64,000 nucleotides of DNA from Guyanagaster necrorhizus (GCF_019112545.1 NW_025064952.1:60226-124225), one strand, 5' to 3'; shown: positions 31,634-44,200, counted from the stretch's first letter. The notes: generated by a model from the sequence alone, not told the origin. Numbers and translations are program-made.

Positions 31634-32718
31634 AGAATCGGTATGGAGCTCATACTCCCTAGGGGAGGCTGACCCCATTCTCTCGATCTCCTCTCTCCTT
31701 CTCTGTGCTCGTCCTTGTCGGTCGTACTCTGCAGCTTCGTACTGCTCTCGGGCTTCCTCTCGGACATAATCAGCGAGCTCTTCCTGAGTTCACCTAATGT
31801 CCTCCTCTCGCTCTTGGTTCTGCTGCTGCTGTCTGACTGCTTCATCGTAGTCGAAGAGGACGTTGAGGTCCCACTCCGGGAATATCCTTTGTATAATTCT
31901 TCTCATGGCGGCCCTTCTCCTTTTGCTGGCGGTTCCAGTTTCGGGCTCACTCCCCACGTGGAGGTGTCGATATGGGTCCCCTGCCGCGGAGATGGCGATG
32001 TCCACGTTGTCATAGTCGGGATGGATATCCCTTCCTTGCGGGTTGTCGACCCCCAGCCTGCTGACGGATGGGCTGGAGCCGGAGTTTGGCTCGGTGGGGG
32101 TCTCGGGGGGGTTCCGGGGGGAGTTGGGACTTTCGCGGGGTCCCGTAGCCATCCGAGCGGCATCAAGGGAGTCCCGAGCGCGGTTTCCAACCCCTGAGGG
32201 AACTGGGGAGGCGGAATGCTCGGGGGAGACGGCCGGAGTGACGTAGTTGGAGACCTCGGTGGGCTCCTGAGCGATGTTCGTCGTCCACGGGTTCTGGAAC
32301 CCTGTGAGAGTAGGGTGGCGGTCTCCACTGTTTCGTCGAATGGGGCATCGGGGTCCTTCTTCCTCATGAAGGCTCCCCGAATCCGGGTTGCTATTCCCGG
32401 TTTCTGGTACGGGTCCCCCTTGCGGGAAGAAGGACGTTCTGGCGGAGGGGGGGATGTCATGGAAAGAGAGGTCCGGGGTTACGTTGCGTAGTATTTGTTG
32501 GATGTGCTGGAACGCTTGATAGTGCCTGACTATCCAAGCTGCTACTGATTGTCGTCCGCGGCAAAGGGTGATGATGGCTAAGAGGCCGAGTAATGTTCCG
32601 ATGATGGAAGCTATCAACTCAAAGAAGTCGTGGTTTAGGTCTGTGGTTGTTACTGGCGGCATTCGGTTTCTCAGCACAATTGGGCTTGAGAAAGGGAAGG
32701 TGAAAGCTTTGAGCTAAT
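31634..32718 (-). pseudogene. Outer element 5' internal region with upstream ORF
   Basis: The region holds the outer copy of the upstream ORF (31790-32662, about 290 codons, intact up to the shared TGA) and its continuation to the insertion point at 31633. The overlapping gag frame starts at the equivalent ATG (32460) but stops at 31903, so here only the upstream frame is fully open. Hydrophobic N-terminal residues are identical to the inner copy over the membrane-like helix. Confidence 0.7.
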
Positions 32719-33149
32719 TGTTAAGCCCAAGCGACACGTGATCTGACAACATGTGATAGACGACGTGTCCCTTCGCACTTCGAGGGATCACGCGAATCCA
32801 CTTATGATGTTGTTCTTGTTCGGTGTGTCACAAGGCCACGTAGTGGCTCGAGAGTAGAATGGTGTGAATATAAACTTTAGCTCGAAGCTGGGATATACCA
32901 GCGAGAGCGATCGGTCTTAAATACTGTACAGGTAGTGCTAATATTACGACTACTTATTGTGTCGTCCTGTGTCCATGGTGCCCATTGTCCTTGAGCATCG
33001 TTGTCGTACATAAAAGGGTAATTGTGCGTCGTCGAGCGTCGTTGTATCTAGGCGGCGTAGTTGTGCTTACTAAGCCCTTCCCATGGTCTCGTGCTATGAC
33101 TAAGCATAAATAGGGGTAAAAAGGGAAAAGAAATGGAAAAATCGTAACA
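32719..33149 (-). repeat. Outer element 5' LTR
   Basis: 431 bp. It differs from 16969-17399 by a single C/T in a CACGTG site. It is followed by the AGTTC duplication and the remainder of element X. Confidence 0.9.
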
Positions 33150-35000
33150 AGTTCATGGGGGGATTATAATGTGATAAAAGTAGTAACAGAAAATATAATT
33201 ATCTTCTCCAATGAATCTACTGTGTGCAATTAGCAATAGCACACACACAACAGTTCTGGATCTCTCTAAGTCTCAAAGCTTTTCATTCAAAACAAGAGGT
33301 GGCAACAGATGTTGCCAGGCCTCAAGGCAAAGGTACTGTAGCTCAATACAATACATCAAAACAATCCCACAACTCTCAAAAAGGTTTCAGGCACAGCTCA
33401 GATCAAATCAAAATTCCTAACACACACAATACATGACTTAAAGCTTCATGCTCTAAGCAGAAACCAATTACAAACATGTCCACAAGTGCCAAAGAGCTCA
33501 GATCTCTGTACACAAGCTTCCAAACTGATCATAGACTTACAGGATTCAAACCTATGTGATTCAGAGACACTAAACACAATAAACACCATCTGACAGACCC
33601 AAAGGGTTTGAACCTCTGCCAACCTGCAGAAATAACCAAAAAGCACACACTAATCAAGCCAAATAGTTTGAACCTCTGCCACCTGTAGCACTGTGCATTG
33701 CAAATACCTCAAAAACTTGAGATGATGTTCTTCAGACACTGCTCTCTCATTCTCAGGTTAGAGTGCAATCCAAAACCTCTTATCAAATTGAATTCAAGTC
33801 TCTCACAAGCTTCTGTGCCTTGCTCAGTTCTCAGATCTCTCTTAATGATATCAATGACAAGTCTATTCTCTTGCCTAAATTTACAAACACAAACCCAGAG
33901 CTAGGGTGCAAGGCTTTCTGTGCCCAATACACTGCAACTGTGGGGAGTTGGAAACTTGTATTCTACTCATACCATGCAGTATTTAAATACTCTACTGTGG
34001 TGCTTACTAATACAACCCTACTATAGTATCTTCAAAGTACAAGACTCTGTTCTGGATCCCACAGATATTATTTGCATGGATATTGCAGTTACTATGCTTA
34101 TTCTGTTCTGGGTCAGGACTGTGCCCACTGTTTTCTCACTAGCTGACATCAGCTAGCTGGCCTAGCCAGGTCTGCTTGCTTTCTTATTTCTCCAGTGAAG
34201 CATTCCAACACTGGAGAACTGTTCCAGGCCCCCAGAGTTATCTCTCATGTATGAAGTCAGCTACAATGACTATGTTCTCTTTTCCAGTGTCCAGACATTC
34301 CATCTGACTCACAATATGCACCACCTCTGGTCTGGCATGCATCAATTAATCCACCCAATGGTTATGTGTCATACCTGAGTATAATGTAGGGTCTCTCGCA
34401 GTATTATGCATGCTAAGGCACCATAATTATGTGTGCAAGTCTCTGAGCATTATGCATGCTATTCACCCTTTGGTAGTATTTCTCTATTTGTTACTTTGTT
34501 GTCATCATTCCATTTCTCTGTTCAACACCCAGTTATTCAGATACCTTTCTTTGGATCTCAGTTCTCTGTTCTAAGGCATGTCCCATCACTACATCAATGG
34601 ATGTGCATCCTTGATCAGTGTGATCAGAATTACTGATTATATTTCAATCATACTCTCTTTATTTTTAGCATGTCTTCTTGTAATGGTATTAGCACATTTA
34701 GAGCCAAGTGCTGGGACCTCACATGCAGTCTAACCCCTCTGGTATTAGTCTATCACTAGGCCATGCACTCTGCTTGTTGTTACCTCAGTTTAGCATCATA
34801 ATAGCTATGTTTCTTTGTGCTCTAGCCCTATTTTCAGTTACATGCTTAGTGGACTGGAATATAGTCCACATATTCTTAATTTTTGCAAATTTACATGCCT
34901 GAACATGGAGAGGGCATGTCACTGGTTATTTGTCATACAACATCATCTGCTGGTGTATAAAGCACAAAATTATGGAGGACATTCATATACACCTTCCATC

Positions 35001-36470
35001 ATGTCTTTCTTTGCTATCTGTCCTGCACCCCCAATGAAGTTGGGCTACTACCATGTTTTGTCCCCTCTGGTGAGTGTTCATGTCTCGCCCATACAGCTGG
35101 GTGCGATGAGCATTGGTGACAAATGGCACAAGCTCGGGTTTGGTAGTATGGACAAGGAGGCAAGCTTCAAAGTCCTCGATGCATATTTTGATATGGGCAG
35201 CAACTTTATTGATACAGCCAATAGCTAGTAAGCGCTATCTTGATCTCTCCGTTGACAATATTGTAAATCTTCGTAGTCAGGACGAATCCTCGGAAGAGTT
35301 CATCGGTGAATGGGTCGAGAAGCGGGGCATTCGCGACCAGCTGGTCATTGCCACCAAGGTAAGGCGCATTGAATCGTATGAGTTGGTCGACGTGCTCATG
35401 ATGTTTCAGTACACGATGAATTTCAAGCGCGGTAACCATAGCATTCAGCAAAAGGTCAACTACATCGGAAACGGGAATAAATCTCTCCACATCTCCGTCA
35501 AAAACAGTCTTACAAAGCTGCGCACTGACTATATTGATATTCTCTACGTGCACTGGTGGGACTTCGAGACTTCTATCGAAGAGGTAATGAACAGTTTGCA
35601 TAACCTCGTTGAGGGGAAAGTTCTCTATCTTGTATGCATATCCTCCTCCCTTGTTCCCTTTCCGTTGTTATCGTCCCGTAGGGAATCTCCGATTCATCTG
35701 CATGGGTCGTATCCCGCGCAAATATGTATGCTCAGGTCCATGGCAAGACACTCTTTGCGATCTATCAAGGACACTGGAGTATCTTGGATCGCTCTTTAGA
35801 GCGTGACATCATTCCTATGGCGCGCACTCTTGTTAGGTCATGGGAAGTCATTGATCGTTCTTATGTTGACAGTGGGGTTCCGTAGGTTTGGCGCTCGCCC
35901 CGTGGGATGTCATAGGTGGCGGCAAGCTACGCACGGATGCAGAAGGGGAACAAAGGAGACAGTCGGGAGAGACGGGCGTATTATCGTTGGACGAGGTGGC
36001 TGGGAGAGGAATGAGAACGAGAAGAAGATTTCGAGAGCACTGGAAAAAGTTGCTGGCGAGGTTGGTGCCAAGAATATTCGCTCTGGTGAGCTCGTTTCTT
36101 CACATTGTCATGTGCTTTTGATAATGGTAGTAGTGTTAGTTGCTCTAGCATACGTGATGCAGAAGGCGCGGTATGTTTTTCCTCTCGTCGGAGGTAGAAA
36201 GGTGGAGAACCTTGTAGCGAATTTGGAGCCGCTCGATATCACGCTATCAAAGGAGCAGGTAGAGTATCTGGAGAGTGTACAGCCGTTTGACCCTGGATCC
36301 CCTAATGTGATGATTGTGAGTGTCTGAATTCTTCAGTGGGTTGATTAATGACTGACTGGTTATCTAGGGTGATGGGTCAAGCTATAATATGTTCATGGCG
36401 ACGACGGCGCATATGTCGAAAACAAAGGTCTCCTTATCCTTACGAAATGTATCTGAGGAAGAGGAAAAAA
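35001..36470 (+). pseudogene. Aldo-keto reductase, aryl-alcohol dehydrogenase type
   Basis: An ATG at 35001 opens an AKR with several roughly 40-55-bp introns (for example the donor GTAAGCGC at about 35229 and GTAAGG at about 35360). Readable motifs in order are QLGAMSIGDKW, MGSNFIDTANSY, EEFIGEWVEKRGIRDQLVIATK, DYIDILYVHWWD, GISDSSAWVVSRAN, LALAPWDVIGGGKLRTD, ALEKVAGEVGAKNI and YVFPLVGGRKVENL. The catalytic Asp and Tyr region (FIDTANSY) and the YVHWW segment of the family are kept. Between GEQRRQSGETG and GRIIVG (about 35960-35975) the frame shifts by one base, and the C-terminal GDGSSYNMF exon runs into another frame. The gene is probably dead unless the base is a sequencing error. The family reduces aryl aldehydes with NADPH in lignin-degrading fungi. 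Confidence 0.75.
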
Positions 36471-36690
36471 TGCCCTCCCGCGAGTCAATGCCTACGCGCC
36501 CACTTAGGAGAATATTTCCGTCTATCTTTGATCCTCCAAGGAGGAACAATAGCACGTCTACGGGGACCACTGGTATGAGCGCTCTTTCAAGTGTCGGTAG
36601 CTGTTCTGACAAATCATCTCAGCACGCCGCTAAGCGCCTTCCGAGGATCCACCGTTTGAAGAAGCCGGGCCAACTGCGCGTGTTTGGTAG

Positions 36691-39361
36691 ATATATGTTG
36701 ACGAGAGTACGATATATGATACTGAAATGGTCGCCAATGAAAGGGACAAAGTCAATATCCTCCTCGTTTTTGTGAGCGGGTCAGTTCGATGTTACGATAT
36801 TGAACGTTTACATATTACAGGCGGGATCGTTCTTCACGGTCGTGAGTGCTTTCATTGTACAATCCTCTTCGAATCTTCAGCCAGACTATGACAAACTGTC
36901 TGCATATCTGCTGTTCGACCTCGTGAATATACAGCGCGCATTGGCAAATGGCACCTCGCTGGATGGTATCAGCGCTTCACGCGCAGATCCTGTGAAGCAT
37001 TTCATTCCAAAAACCTTGGACTCGTGCGTAAACGGGTTATGGTTCGCGAGTCTTACACTCAGTCTTGCCACCGCGTTGTTTGCGGTACTCGCTAATGAAT
37101 GGCATTACCATTATCTATCACCTATCAGTGGGGACCGGCAGATTCGCAGTCGTATTCGACAGTTTCGTTATATGGGCCTTCGTTGCTGGCATGTCAGTGG
37201 TTTCATTGCTCTCTTGCCATTGATGTTGCACCTATCCCTCGGTTTGTTTCTACTGGGCCTCATTCTTTATCTTTTACCCCTGCAACTGGTCATTGCACTG
37301 CTGACGGGAGCCATAGCATTGTCGACTTTTGTGGTGTATGTCACTACCAACATGCTTCCGATGATATACCCACAATGCCCGTACAGGACACCGGTATCAT
37401 CTGTTTTGTACGCCATTTTCATTCGGATGCTTGGACAGTTCCCCGCTGTCTTGAACGCGATATCATCATCTCTTTGGCCTCATCGTCACACCTTACAGCT
37501 TGTCGAACTCCAAGCGGCAGAAACGTCACATGCCGAATTCGACGTCGGAGCACTCCATTGGCTGTATACGGTATCATCGAACTCGTACATGCACCATCTC
37601 GTTATCCAGGCTCTATCTGGATTGCCTGCTGACTGCGAACGGTTTGCAAATAACCTCTTTGAATCTCACTGGCGTGAGATACGCGATGAGAAAGAAGATA
37701 TGTTGATGGATTGTATGGAGAGAGTTCTGAACCGAGACGGGAGCTCTACTCGGTGGATTCCCAAGGATATTCCAGATATCGACCGTAGGGTTGAGCAGCT
37801 TCTCCGGCTGGAGATTCAATTTCCTCCCTTACGCCGAGAACCTCAGTTCGGAGGGTATGATCTGGATCTCTCGAACAAGTACATTTACTTTGACGGCTTA
37901 TCGATAACCCTATCCTCTCTCGAAGCCACACACATTCGAAAGCCTACACAGTTACCATCGCAGAAGCAAGTTGCCATGAATGCCTTATCCCACAATGATG
38001 TTCACCATCCTGTCGTCTGGAAGAGCCTATTCCTCCGTGCAGTTGATCAAGGATTATTTAGTCGCACGAGCGATACTGTACTCAACATCGATATGTGTTT
38101 CAACTTGGTAGCCTCCCTATTTCTCCCTGCTCGTCCTTCGTCTGCTTCGTGTATCACCACTTTAGCGGATACCGCAGCTGAATGTTTTCCGGACGAAGTT
38201 CTCGACAATCTTCTCTCTTTCTTCGAAAATTTCGATCTGTATCAGGAGTCAATGGATCATCGACCAAGGCTTCTTCTCTCAATCATGCGTCTCTTGGTGC
38301 TCAACTGGGAGCACTCCGAGTTAAATTTGATTGACGTACATTCGAGTCGACGTCGCTTCTTCCATTCTGATTCTACGATCACCAAATATTGGCTGTTAAT
38401 TGTCGCATTGTATGCGATCAGTAAAGGCATTCAAGATCCAGATACTGTTCCTTCTCCGTTCTGCCATCGCGGAGTATTCGAGGCGACACTCTCTTATATC
38501 ACATCAGATTTGTTCATCGGAACTTCTATGCGTTCTCAGAATGGATCAGAGTATGGGACCCTCGTTTGGACCTGCCGTGTTCACGCTCTTGCATGTATAG
38601 CTTGGTTTATCGAGCGTGGCTCTGACTTTGGCGTCGTTGTACCTCTCTCTGAATGGGCCACGAGGGCTGTGTTTTCTAACCTCCTTCGCGTCGTGGACCA
38701 GAGTGACGAATACTATCAATACAACACACAGCGCATTCCTTACCAGCGTTTTGGCTCTCTGTTTGGCGTAATCAGCTTTTTAGTGGGTCAGGGACTCTCG
38801 GGAGGGATCTGCCATGCATATGAAACTTTCCAGCAGGAAAGAAGTTTGCAGTATATCGCGCAGCACAGCACACTTCACATATGGTTCATTGAAGGACTGC
38901 AGGGCTATGTCAATCTGCTTTTTGAGGCGACTAACGAGACGGTCACAGGGAATCACACAGGTATTCAGTCGGAGGTTCTTGAAATGCATATCGAAGACCT
39001 TCATCAAGCGCCCGTTATTCTGACAATTTGCATGAGCATCGCGCTCAATGGCATCCCACGACGTCCTATCTTATCTGCCCTGGCTTCAATCGCTCCTGAC
39101 CACCATGAATGGAATAAATTGCTTGATTTCGTGGAACGGCGCATAGATAACGACGCCTTCCTCGAGAGCTACTACTCTGACAGTCGCGAAGTGATACCGC
39201 CAGGTGATGCGAAACGTCTGAAGAAGAATCTGAAAGAGGTTGTTGATGTTCTGACCGACTGTGTTGGGACAGCAAAGGAACGCAATAGCAGCATCTACTG
39301 GGTAGGCGGCTGTTCTGAATCTTCCAATTTTCCGTCAACTGAAGACTTTAAAAGCCATTAA
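36691..39361 (+). CDS. DUF6535 multi-pass membrane protein (5' end incomplete)
   Basis: The exon 36691-36771 encodes IYVDESTIYDTEMVANERDK and ILLVF and joins through a 59-bp intron (GTGAGC...ACAG) to the long exon 36831-39361, which begins AGSFFTVVSAFIVQ. Together these form the DUF6535 signature found in agaricomycetes (YD.EMV, LLVFAGLFS.VVSAF). At least four hydrophobic segments follow, including LWFASLTLSLATALFAVLANEW, the pair around GFIALLPLMLHLSLGLFLLGL and LVIALLTGAIALSTFVVYVTT. The rest, about 600 residues, is soluble and alpha-helical in character. The upstream exon(s) with the start codon were not found with confidence; the AG before 36691 and a stop in frame show that one is missing. 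The function of the family is unknown. Confidence 0.8.
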
Positions 39362-41090
39362 TGAAGCCATACACTGGCACCGGGTCGTTGGAAACTCATC
39401 GTGGATTTCGATGGCGGAGGTGGAAGAAGAGAATACTCGGTTCTAGGAAGCTCGAAATGGGAGTCATGGAGAAGGATATCGAGCAAGGATAATTTGTAAC
39501 CTTGTACGAAAGATCTGAACAATTGTTATAGTCAATCGGCCCGACGCTAGACACGATTAAATTATCATCATCATTGCACGTCACGGAACCGCTTGCGCGT
39601 GACGGAAGGAAGTATAAAAGATGTGGCACTACGACATCCCTCGACTTGCTAAACCACCCATACCCCCCTTCAAGAGGCGCTTACCCACTTGGAACAAGCC
39701 CGCAGTAGAACTTGAAAAACTTCTAAGTGGGAAGACAGTATTAGTAGCCCTCTCAAAAAAACTCTCCTCTCCCAAAGCATAGGCACCGCATAGAATACTT
39801 GAGCACATTACAAGCAAACATAGCAACCAAGGTGATAATCGATCCCATCATCATATCATCATATTTGATTTTGTGACTATATCCTTGACTTGTCCTTGAT
39901 GTCAGAATGTTCGACTTTTAAGACCTTCTATTAGCCAACCAACGTGTTCCTATCCAGCGAGATCGATAACTAAGAATGTTAACATTGGATACGAGGACCA
40001 CCAGCTTGATGAAAGCGCCAGACTAGTTTAAGCATAGAACTTTAGATGTCTTTCTGTGATGCGCAGTTTAGCATCGCCAGCTTAATGTACGATACGATTC
40101 GACCCATCTATTCCTTCTACTTTCTGTTCCATCGTAGTAAGAATAACAGATACAGGAATAACCTACCCCACAGAGAATTCTTTTGGCTCGCAGAGAAAGG
40201 TCCGAGTTTGACGGCTGGTCGAATGGATACCCGCGACTGATCCGTGAATCCGATCCGATTAAGATGGGGCCGCACTTCTTTTGTTCTTTCCACCAGCTGT
40301 ATCAGGCACTGCATTTTCAACGGCGCCTGGAAAAGAGGACCCTTGAAGAAGAGAGGCATCAAAAATGACTCTGGCCTATGCTGTGCTAAAGCACTGCCAC
40401 CGGCCGTAAGTTTCGCATCCGTTGACATATAATTTGGCCGAAGTCCCGTATCAGGTTTAGGCTCAGATTTGAATGACTATACGGCATGGTATCGCCTTAG
40501 GGATTCTTTTGGTGGACATATATGGATGAAGCGGCTCCTTTGGATGGGAGTATGCATGAATATCATAAGACTATTGATGCACTACTTATTTTTGTGCATG
40601 CGGTTCTTTCCACTTACCAGGCTCGCGCTTACACTCATTTAGGCGGCTTTATTTTCGGCGGTAGTGACAGCCTTTGTCATTCAAGCATCTCAGAACATGA
40701 AACCAGACTATTCCATCATCTCTTCCTGTCTACACCTCGAGCAGTTTCATGTTCTGCCATGTTTACGAGTTTCTGTTTAGTTACAATGCCCAAAATGAGA
40801 GCTTGATACAATCCGTCCTTACGTTCCATCCCTCGACCTCCCGCACTCATGGCGCCCTATCTTAGGCTCACCACCTTCTCTGTGGACGAGAATTACTATA
40901 AACAGATCTGAAACCCCCGGCGTCGAATTTCCAGCCTTTTACCTCTCCCTTTTCCCATGACCTTCCTCTTAATATATACTGTGTACAGATTACAAGTTCA
41001 GCAATGGATCCTCTCGTTTGCGTTGCTGAACACTCATCCCGCTAGTCAGAATTATATCTCGACATAAAACCTGGGGATTTCTCCATATTT
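39362..41090. other. No gene recognised
   Basis: Short open frames only. The region 39400-39620 near the end of the preceding gene may hold its 3' untranslated part. No repeat termini were found. Confidence 0.45.
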
Positions 41091-42060
41091 TTGTCTCTGG
41101 TTTCCATCCTTCCAATAAAATTGACGAAACTCCAAATCAGTATTCGCTACTATGGTCTCTATGATAGATCTATGCTTCCTGCTTTCAGCGACAGTAATCC
41201 CTTTGCTTCATCTAGTATAGCACATGCTGTCTTTCAAGATCTCACCAACTCGCATCTGCCTATATATCCGAGGGAGCTGAAGAGCCTTGTGGTATGTACC
41301 TACAGCTCCTATGAGTATAATGTAGAACTAACATATTTCGACAGATCATCCTGATCTTATTTCGGATAATGACATCGCCAGTAGTAATGTCTCTTCCACT
41401 CCCATCGGTCCCATCGTCGGAGGCATTGTTGGCGGTGTGCGCGTCTTAGCTCTCTGTCCTTATTTCTTTCTTCCTTTTCTGACGCTAACGTCGACGCGTA
41501 TCTACTAAAAGTGCAGATGGAATTAGTGGACAGGCAAACGGGGACAACGATCTACAATGCGCCTCCGATTTAACTCGGCGATGACACAGATCTCTGACCC
41601 TACCTCATTCCACCCCAGCAGTATAGTCAACATGACGAATCACTCACCTCCATTGAGCCCTCAAAGCCCAAACAGACCGACATTGCACTCATGTTCGAGT
41701 TCCAGTGACGTGGGAAACGATGGATCGTAATTTGGCTCTATCCACGAAACGCCCACGCTCATGTCTCCCACCACTGCGGAGTCACAGAGAATGTCAGTGA
41801 ATTTAGGGGACATCATCATGCCTTTCACTGGTTCCCATTCGGACCGCGGAACGGCGTATGACATCGACGCGACTTCAATGTCATCAGCGTCGCATGACAC
41901 TGGTGGTAATGACAGAAGCGTGGCTCTCTCCGGGAAGGAAGGGATGCAGGCCCAGAACCCAGTGGGGAGTTGCCTCATTCCGTAGTTCCGCCACTGCCAC
42001 CTAGTGACACTGGGTTTGACATTTCTAGGATAGCTTGCTATATTTCACATTTTGTGGATC
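41091..42060 (+). pseudogene. Probable remnant of single-pass membrane protein gene
   Basis: Protein-like pieces in successive frames suggest a former gene. A segment with SILPIKLTKLQISIRYYGLY is followed by a GTATGT donor near 41290. An exon with DHPDLISDNDIASSN leads to the start of a membrane helix (GPIVGGIVGGV) at about 41400-41440. Cytoplasmic-type pieces come later (MSPTTAESQR, PPLPPSDTGFDISR at about 41970-42030). The glycine-rich helix start followed by a donor is typical of basidiomycete single-pass surface proteins. The helix itself and frame continuity could not be restored, so decay is likely. No enzymatic domain was seen. Confidence 0.35.
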
Positions 42061-43001
42061 TCGCAGGGCTGATAGCTAAGCTTCTGTGGTGCTCATGCAG
42101 GTCCGCAGAATGTACTTATATGCATATATTAAAAATGGAAGAATTATTCGCGATGTAAGCTGGAATTTTCCTGAGTAGCGTGTATATTGTGCGGAGAGGA
42201 TCGTCGTGAAATTACTTCTTCACAAGCATGGCGTTACGTGTGAGTACTCAAGGTTGTTCACCGGGCCGGCTTATTTTCCCTTCAATCCCCACTCATCATG
42301 CCATGGTCTATCTTAATTCTTCATGGATGCATGTGTATTTCATTGCACTTCCTTAGGCCCGTTTGGCTAACAACTCTGTGGAAAAGATATGCCCAAAATG
42401 CAACCATCGTCATCAAACGATTGTGCGTTGGTTTTCTAATGTCAGAGCTGCGAGAAACCGCTGATAACATCGTGCTTCTTTAGCTCGTATCTCTTCGAAA
42501 AGAGTGTGACAAGGACATCGAATTATGTTTGCTAATCCATGCATGTTTCCATTATATTTTTGAGACTCTAGCGATGATGGAAACAAAGTAATCCCTTTTC
42601 TTTACTCTGTCATCGCTATGCAGCTTGAAAACTTTTTCAAGCATCCAGTGCAAGAGGCGGAAGGAATCGGGAAGTGCATCTTGTCTGTATTGGCCATTTT
42701 TGGATATGTCCCAGGATTTGCGTACGAAAATCCCAGGCAAATCAGGATTTTTTCGCCAAAGATAAGTGATGATCGAGGATCCCCTATTCTGATTTTTCGC
42801 TCAAAAAGGGCGGAAACTTCCCTCGAGTCACCTCCTGCAGTAACCGCCACCACCGCTCTGCAGATGGAGGACATCCTATCTTCGTCGCCTGGGGATTCAT
42901 GTGAGATAGAGATCCCAACCAAACCTTAAGTTTCTTCTTCTCAGGACCATCCAGACGACTGCCTCTCCCACTTCCATTCCGTGCAGAATGAAGCCTCTTT
43001 C
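42061..43001. other. No secure gene; possible 5' exon of zinc-finger gene
   Basis: An open frame at 42618-42929 (MQLENFFKHPVQEAEG...) ends in a Ser/Glu-rich stretch and could be a 5' exon of the next gene. I found no donor-acceptor pair that joins it in frame. Confidence 0.35.
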
Positions 43002-43893
43002 ATGCCGACACCTTTGAAATACCACTTCTCTCAAGGACATAGCCCTTTCGTCCTGTCAAGGGCGGACTCGCCCTTCCTTTCTAGCCACACAGAACCTTTT
43101 CTCTCGGACGTTCCCTTGTATTCTCCCGCGACACCATCCACCTCACTGGAGCCGGACTCCGATCATGTATTGGATCCCACATCTTCTTCATCCTTTCTGG
43201 AGCATCTTCCTGACCCATCGCTTTCTACTGAGGCGAAAGCACAACCCACTCATCAGGGCCTCTCGCCATCTAGGGACAAGCGTAAATGTCTACAGTCGGA
43301 CTTGCAGGCGTCTTCAGCTTCTAACTGGGGCACGGAGTTTTTGAGCGATTCACTACGGTCGAGATCCGAATTCTTCTATCACAAAGGCGACGAATCGGAT
43401 TCTTATATGGTCTACCGCCCTAGTCCAGGACCCTTGACCCCAAAAAAGAGGACTTGGTCGACCGGGACGACGAAGTACTTTGGTGAGAAGGACGGCAGAG
43501 GCGACCAGCTGCAGTCCGTTGTGGAGGGCAGTAAGAAAAGTCGCGGAAGGAAAGTTCCTGTTGCTCCGGAGTTCCGTCAAGACGATGAGGCTGAAGCAGA
43601 GTCTCACACGGTGATTCCGTCGATTCCGTTCGGCGTGCTGCTGGCAGGCGCTACCAATAAAGACACGAGGCGAAACGTTTGCAGGTACGAAGGATGTGGA
43701 AAGTGCTTCTCTCGACATGATAGTCTGATGAGACATGTCAAGAGTCTGCATTTGGTCGAGAAGCTTGCGCTCGACCTTTTCTCTCTTCGGCTCCAGTGCT
43801 CACAGTTCCCTAGATGAATGTCCACAAGAAGGCTGCAAGAAGTCTTTCAGCAGGAAAGGCAATCTAAATCGTCATATGCGTACCTTCCATTGA
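43002..43893 (+). CDS. C2H2 zinc-finger protein (two fingers)
   Basis: The first ATG of the open frame is at 43002. The N-terminal about 200 residues are Ser/Pro-rich. A C2H2 finger follows at the end: C-x4-C-x12-H-x4-H (CRYEGCGKCFSRHDSLMRHV, about 43680-43750). A second finger is readable at 43818-43890 (CPQEGCKKSFSRKGNLNRHM), ending at the stop 43891-43893. Between them lies a pyrimidine-rich intron-like stretch ending CCCTAG at about 43816. The only GT donor I see after the first finger leaves the second one out of phase by one base, so either the splice site is unusual or the gene carries a frameshift. Paired fingers of this type are found in fungal DNA-binding regulators. Target genes are unknown. 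Confidence 0.55.
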
Positions 43894-44200
43894 GACGATT
43901 GTCTCTCGTGTTGAGCGTTTTTCTTCATCCACAAAGCTAAAAAGTCAACATTCTCTTCTACTCGTCGCTCTCCCTTGCAATGCGTCGGCTATCTGTCCTT
44001 TGTATATATATCCATTCTCCACAAAAGACACCGTACCTAGGCATTGAATTCTCTACGCTCACGCTAGAAGTTATACATGTAACAATTTCTCTGTACTCGC
44101 TTTGTAATGCATGCCACGAATATTCATCATTCACATTGACTTAGAAACTGCTGCGGACATGAGGAATACTCTCCAATTCGGAGTCTCTGACATGAGAAAT
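43894..44200. other. No gene recognised
   Basis: Probable 3' untranslated region of the zinc-finger gene and spacer. Nothing else is seen. Confidence 0.4.

Larger units (their letters stand above)
16969..33149 (-). mobile_element. Outer Ty3/gypsy chromovirus, inactivated
   Basis: The element has 431-bp LTRs at both ends that start TGTTAAGCCC and end CGTAACA, differing by one base by eye. The target duplication AGTTC is at 16964-16968 and 33150-33154. Internal order on the minus strand is upstream ORF, gag, protease, RT, RNase H, integrase and chromodomain. It is interrupted within the gag region by a related element (23526-31628, plus the duplicated GATCC). Without that insertion it is about 8.07 kb. 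Several stops, frameshifts and a changed RT active site make it non-autonomous. Confidence 0.9.
16872..34921 (+). mobile_element. Element X, copy 3, split by nested chromoviruses
   Basis: The element begins TGAAGAGG at 16872 and ends GGCATGTCA at 34921. Both sides carry CTGG (16868-16871 and 34922-34925) as a 4-bp target duplication. Without the inserted 16969-33149 block and its duplicated 5 bp, the element is about 1.86 kb, in inverted orientation to copies 1 and 2. It has no sustained coding capacity and is strongly CpG-depleted, so it is the oldest layer of the nest. It is likely a solo LTR or a non-autonomous LTR element. Confidence 0.65.

Noticed and set aside
17735..32500. Plus-strand open frames of 60-160 codons across the chromoviruses
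   Set aside because: They are antisense shadows of gag, pol and the upstream ORF. Their composition mirrors the minus-strand codons and they contain no motifs.
16872..34921. The two chromoviruses as a tandem array formed by unequal crossing-over
   Set aside because: The inner LTRs differ from the outer ones throughout, and separate target duplications flank each element, so insertion explains the arrangement better.
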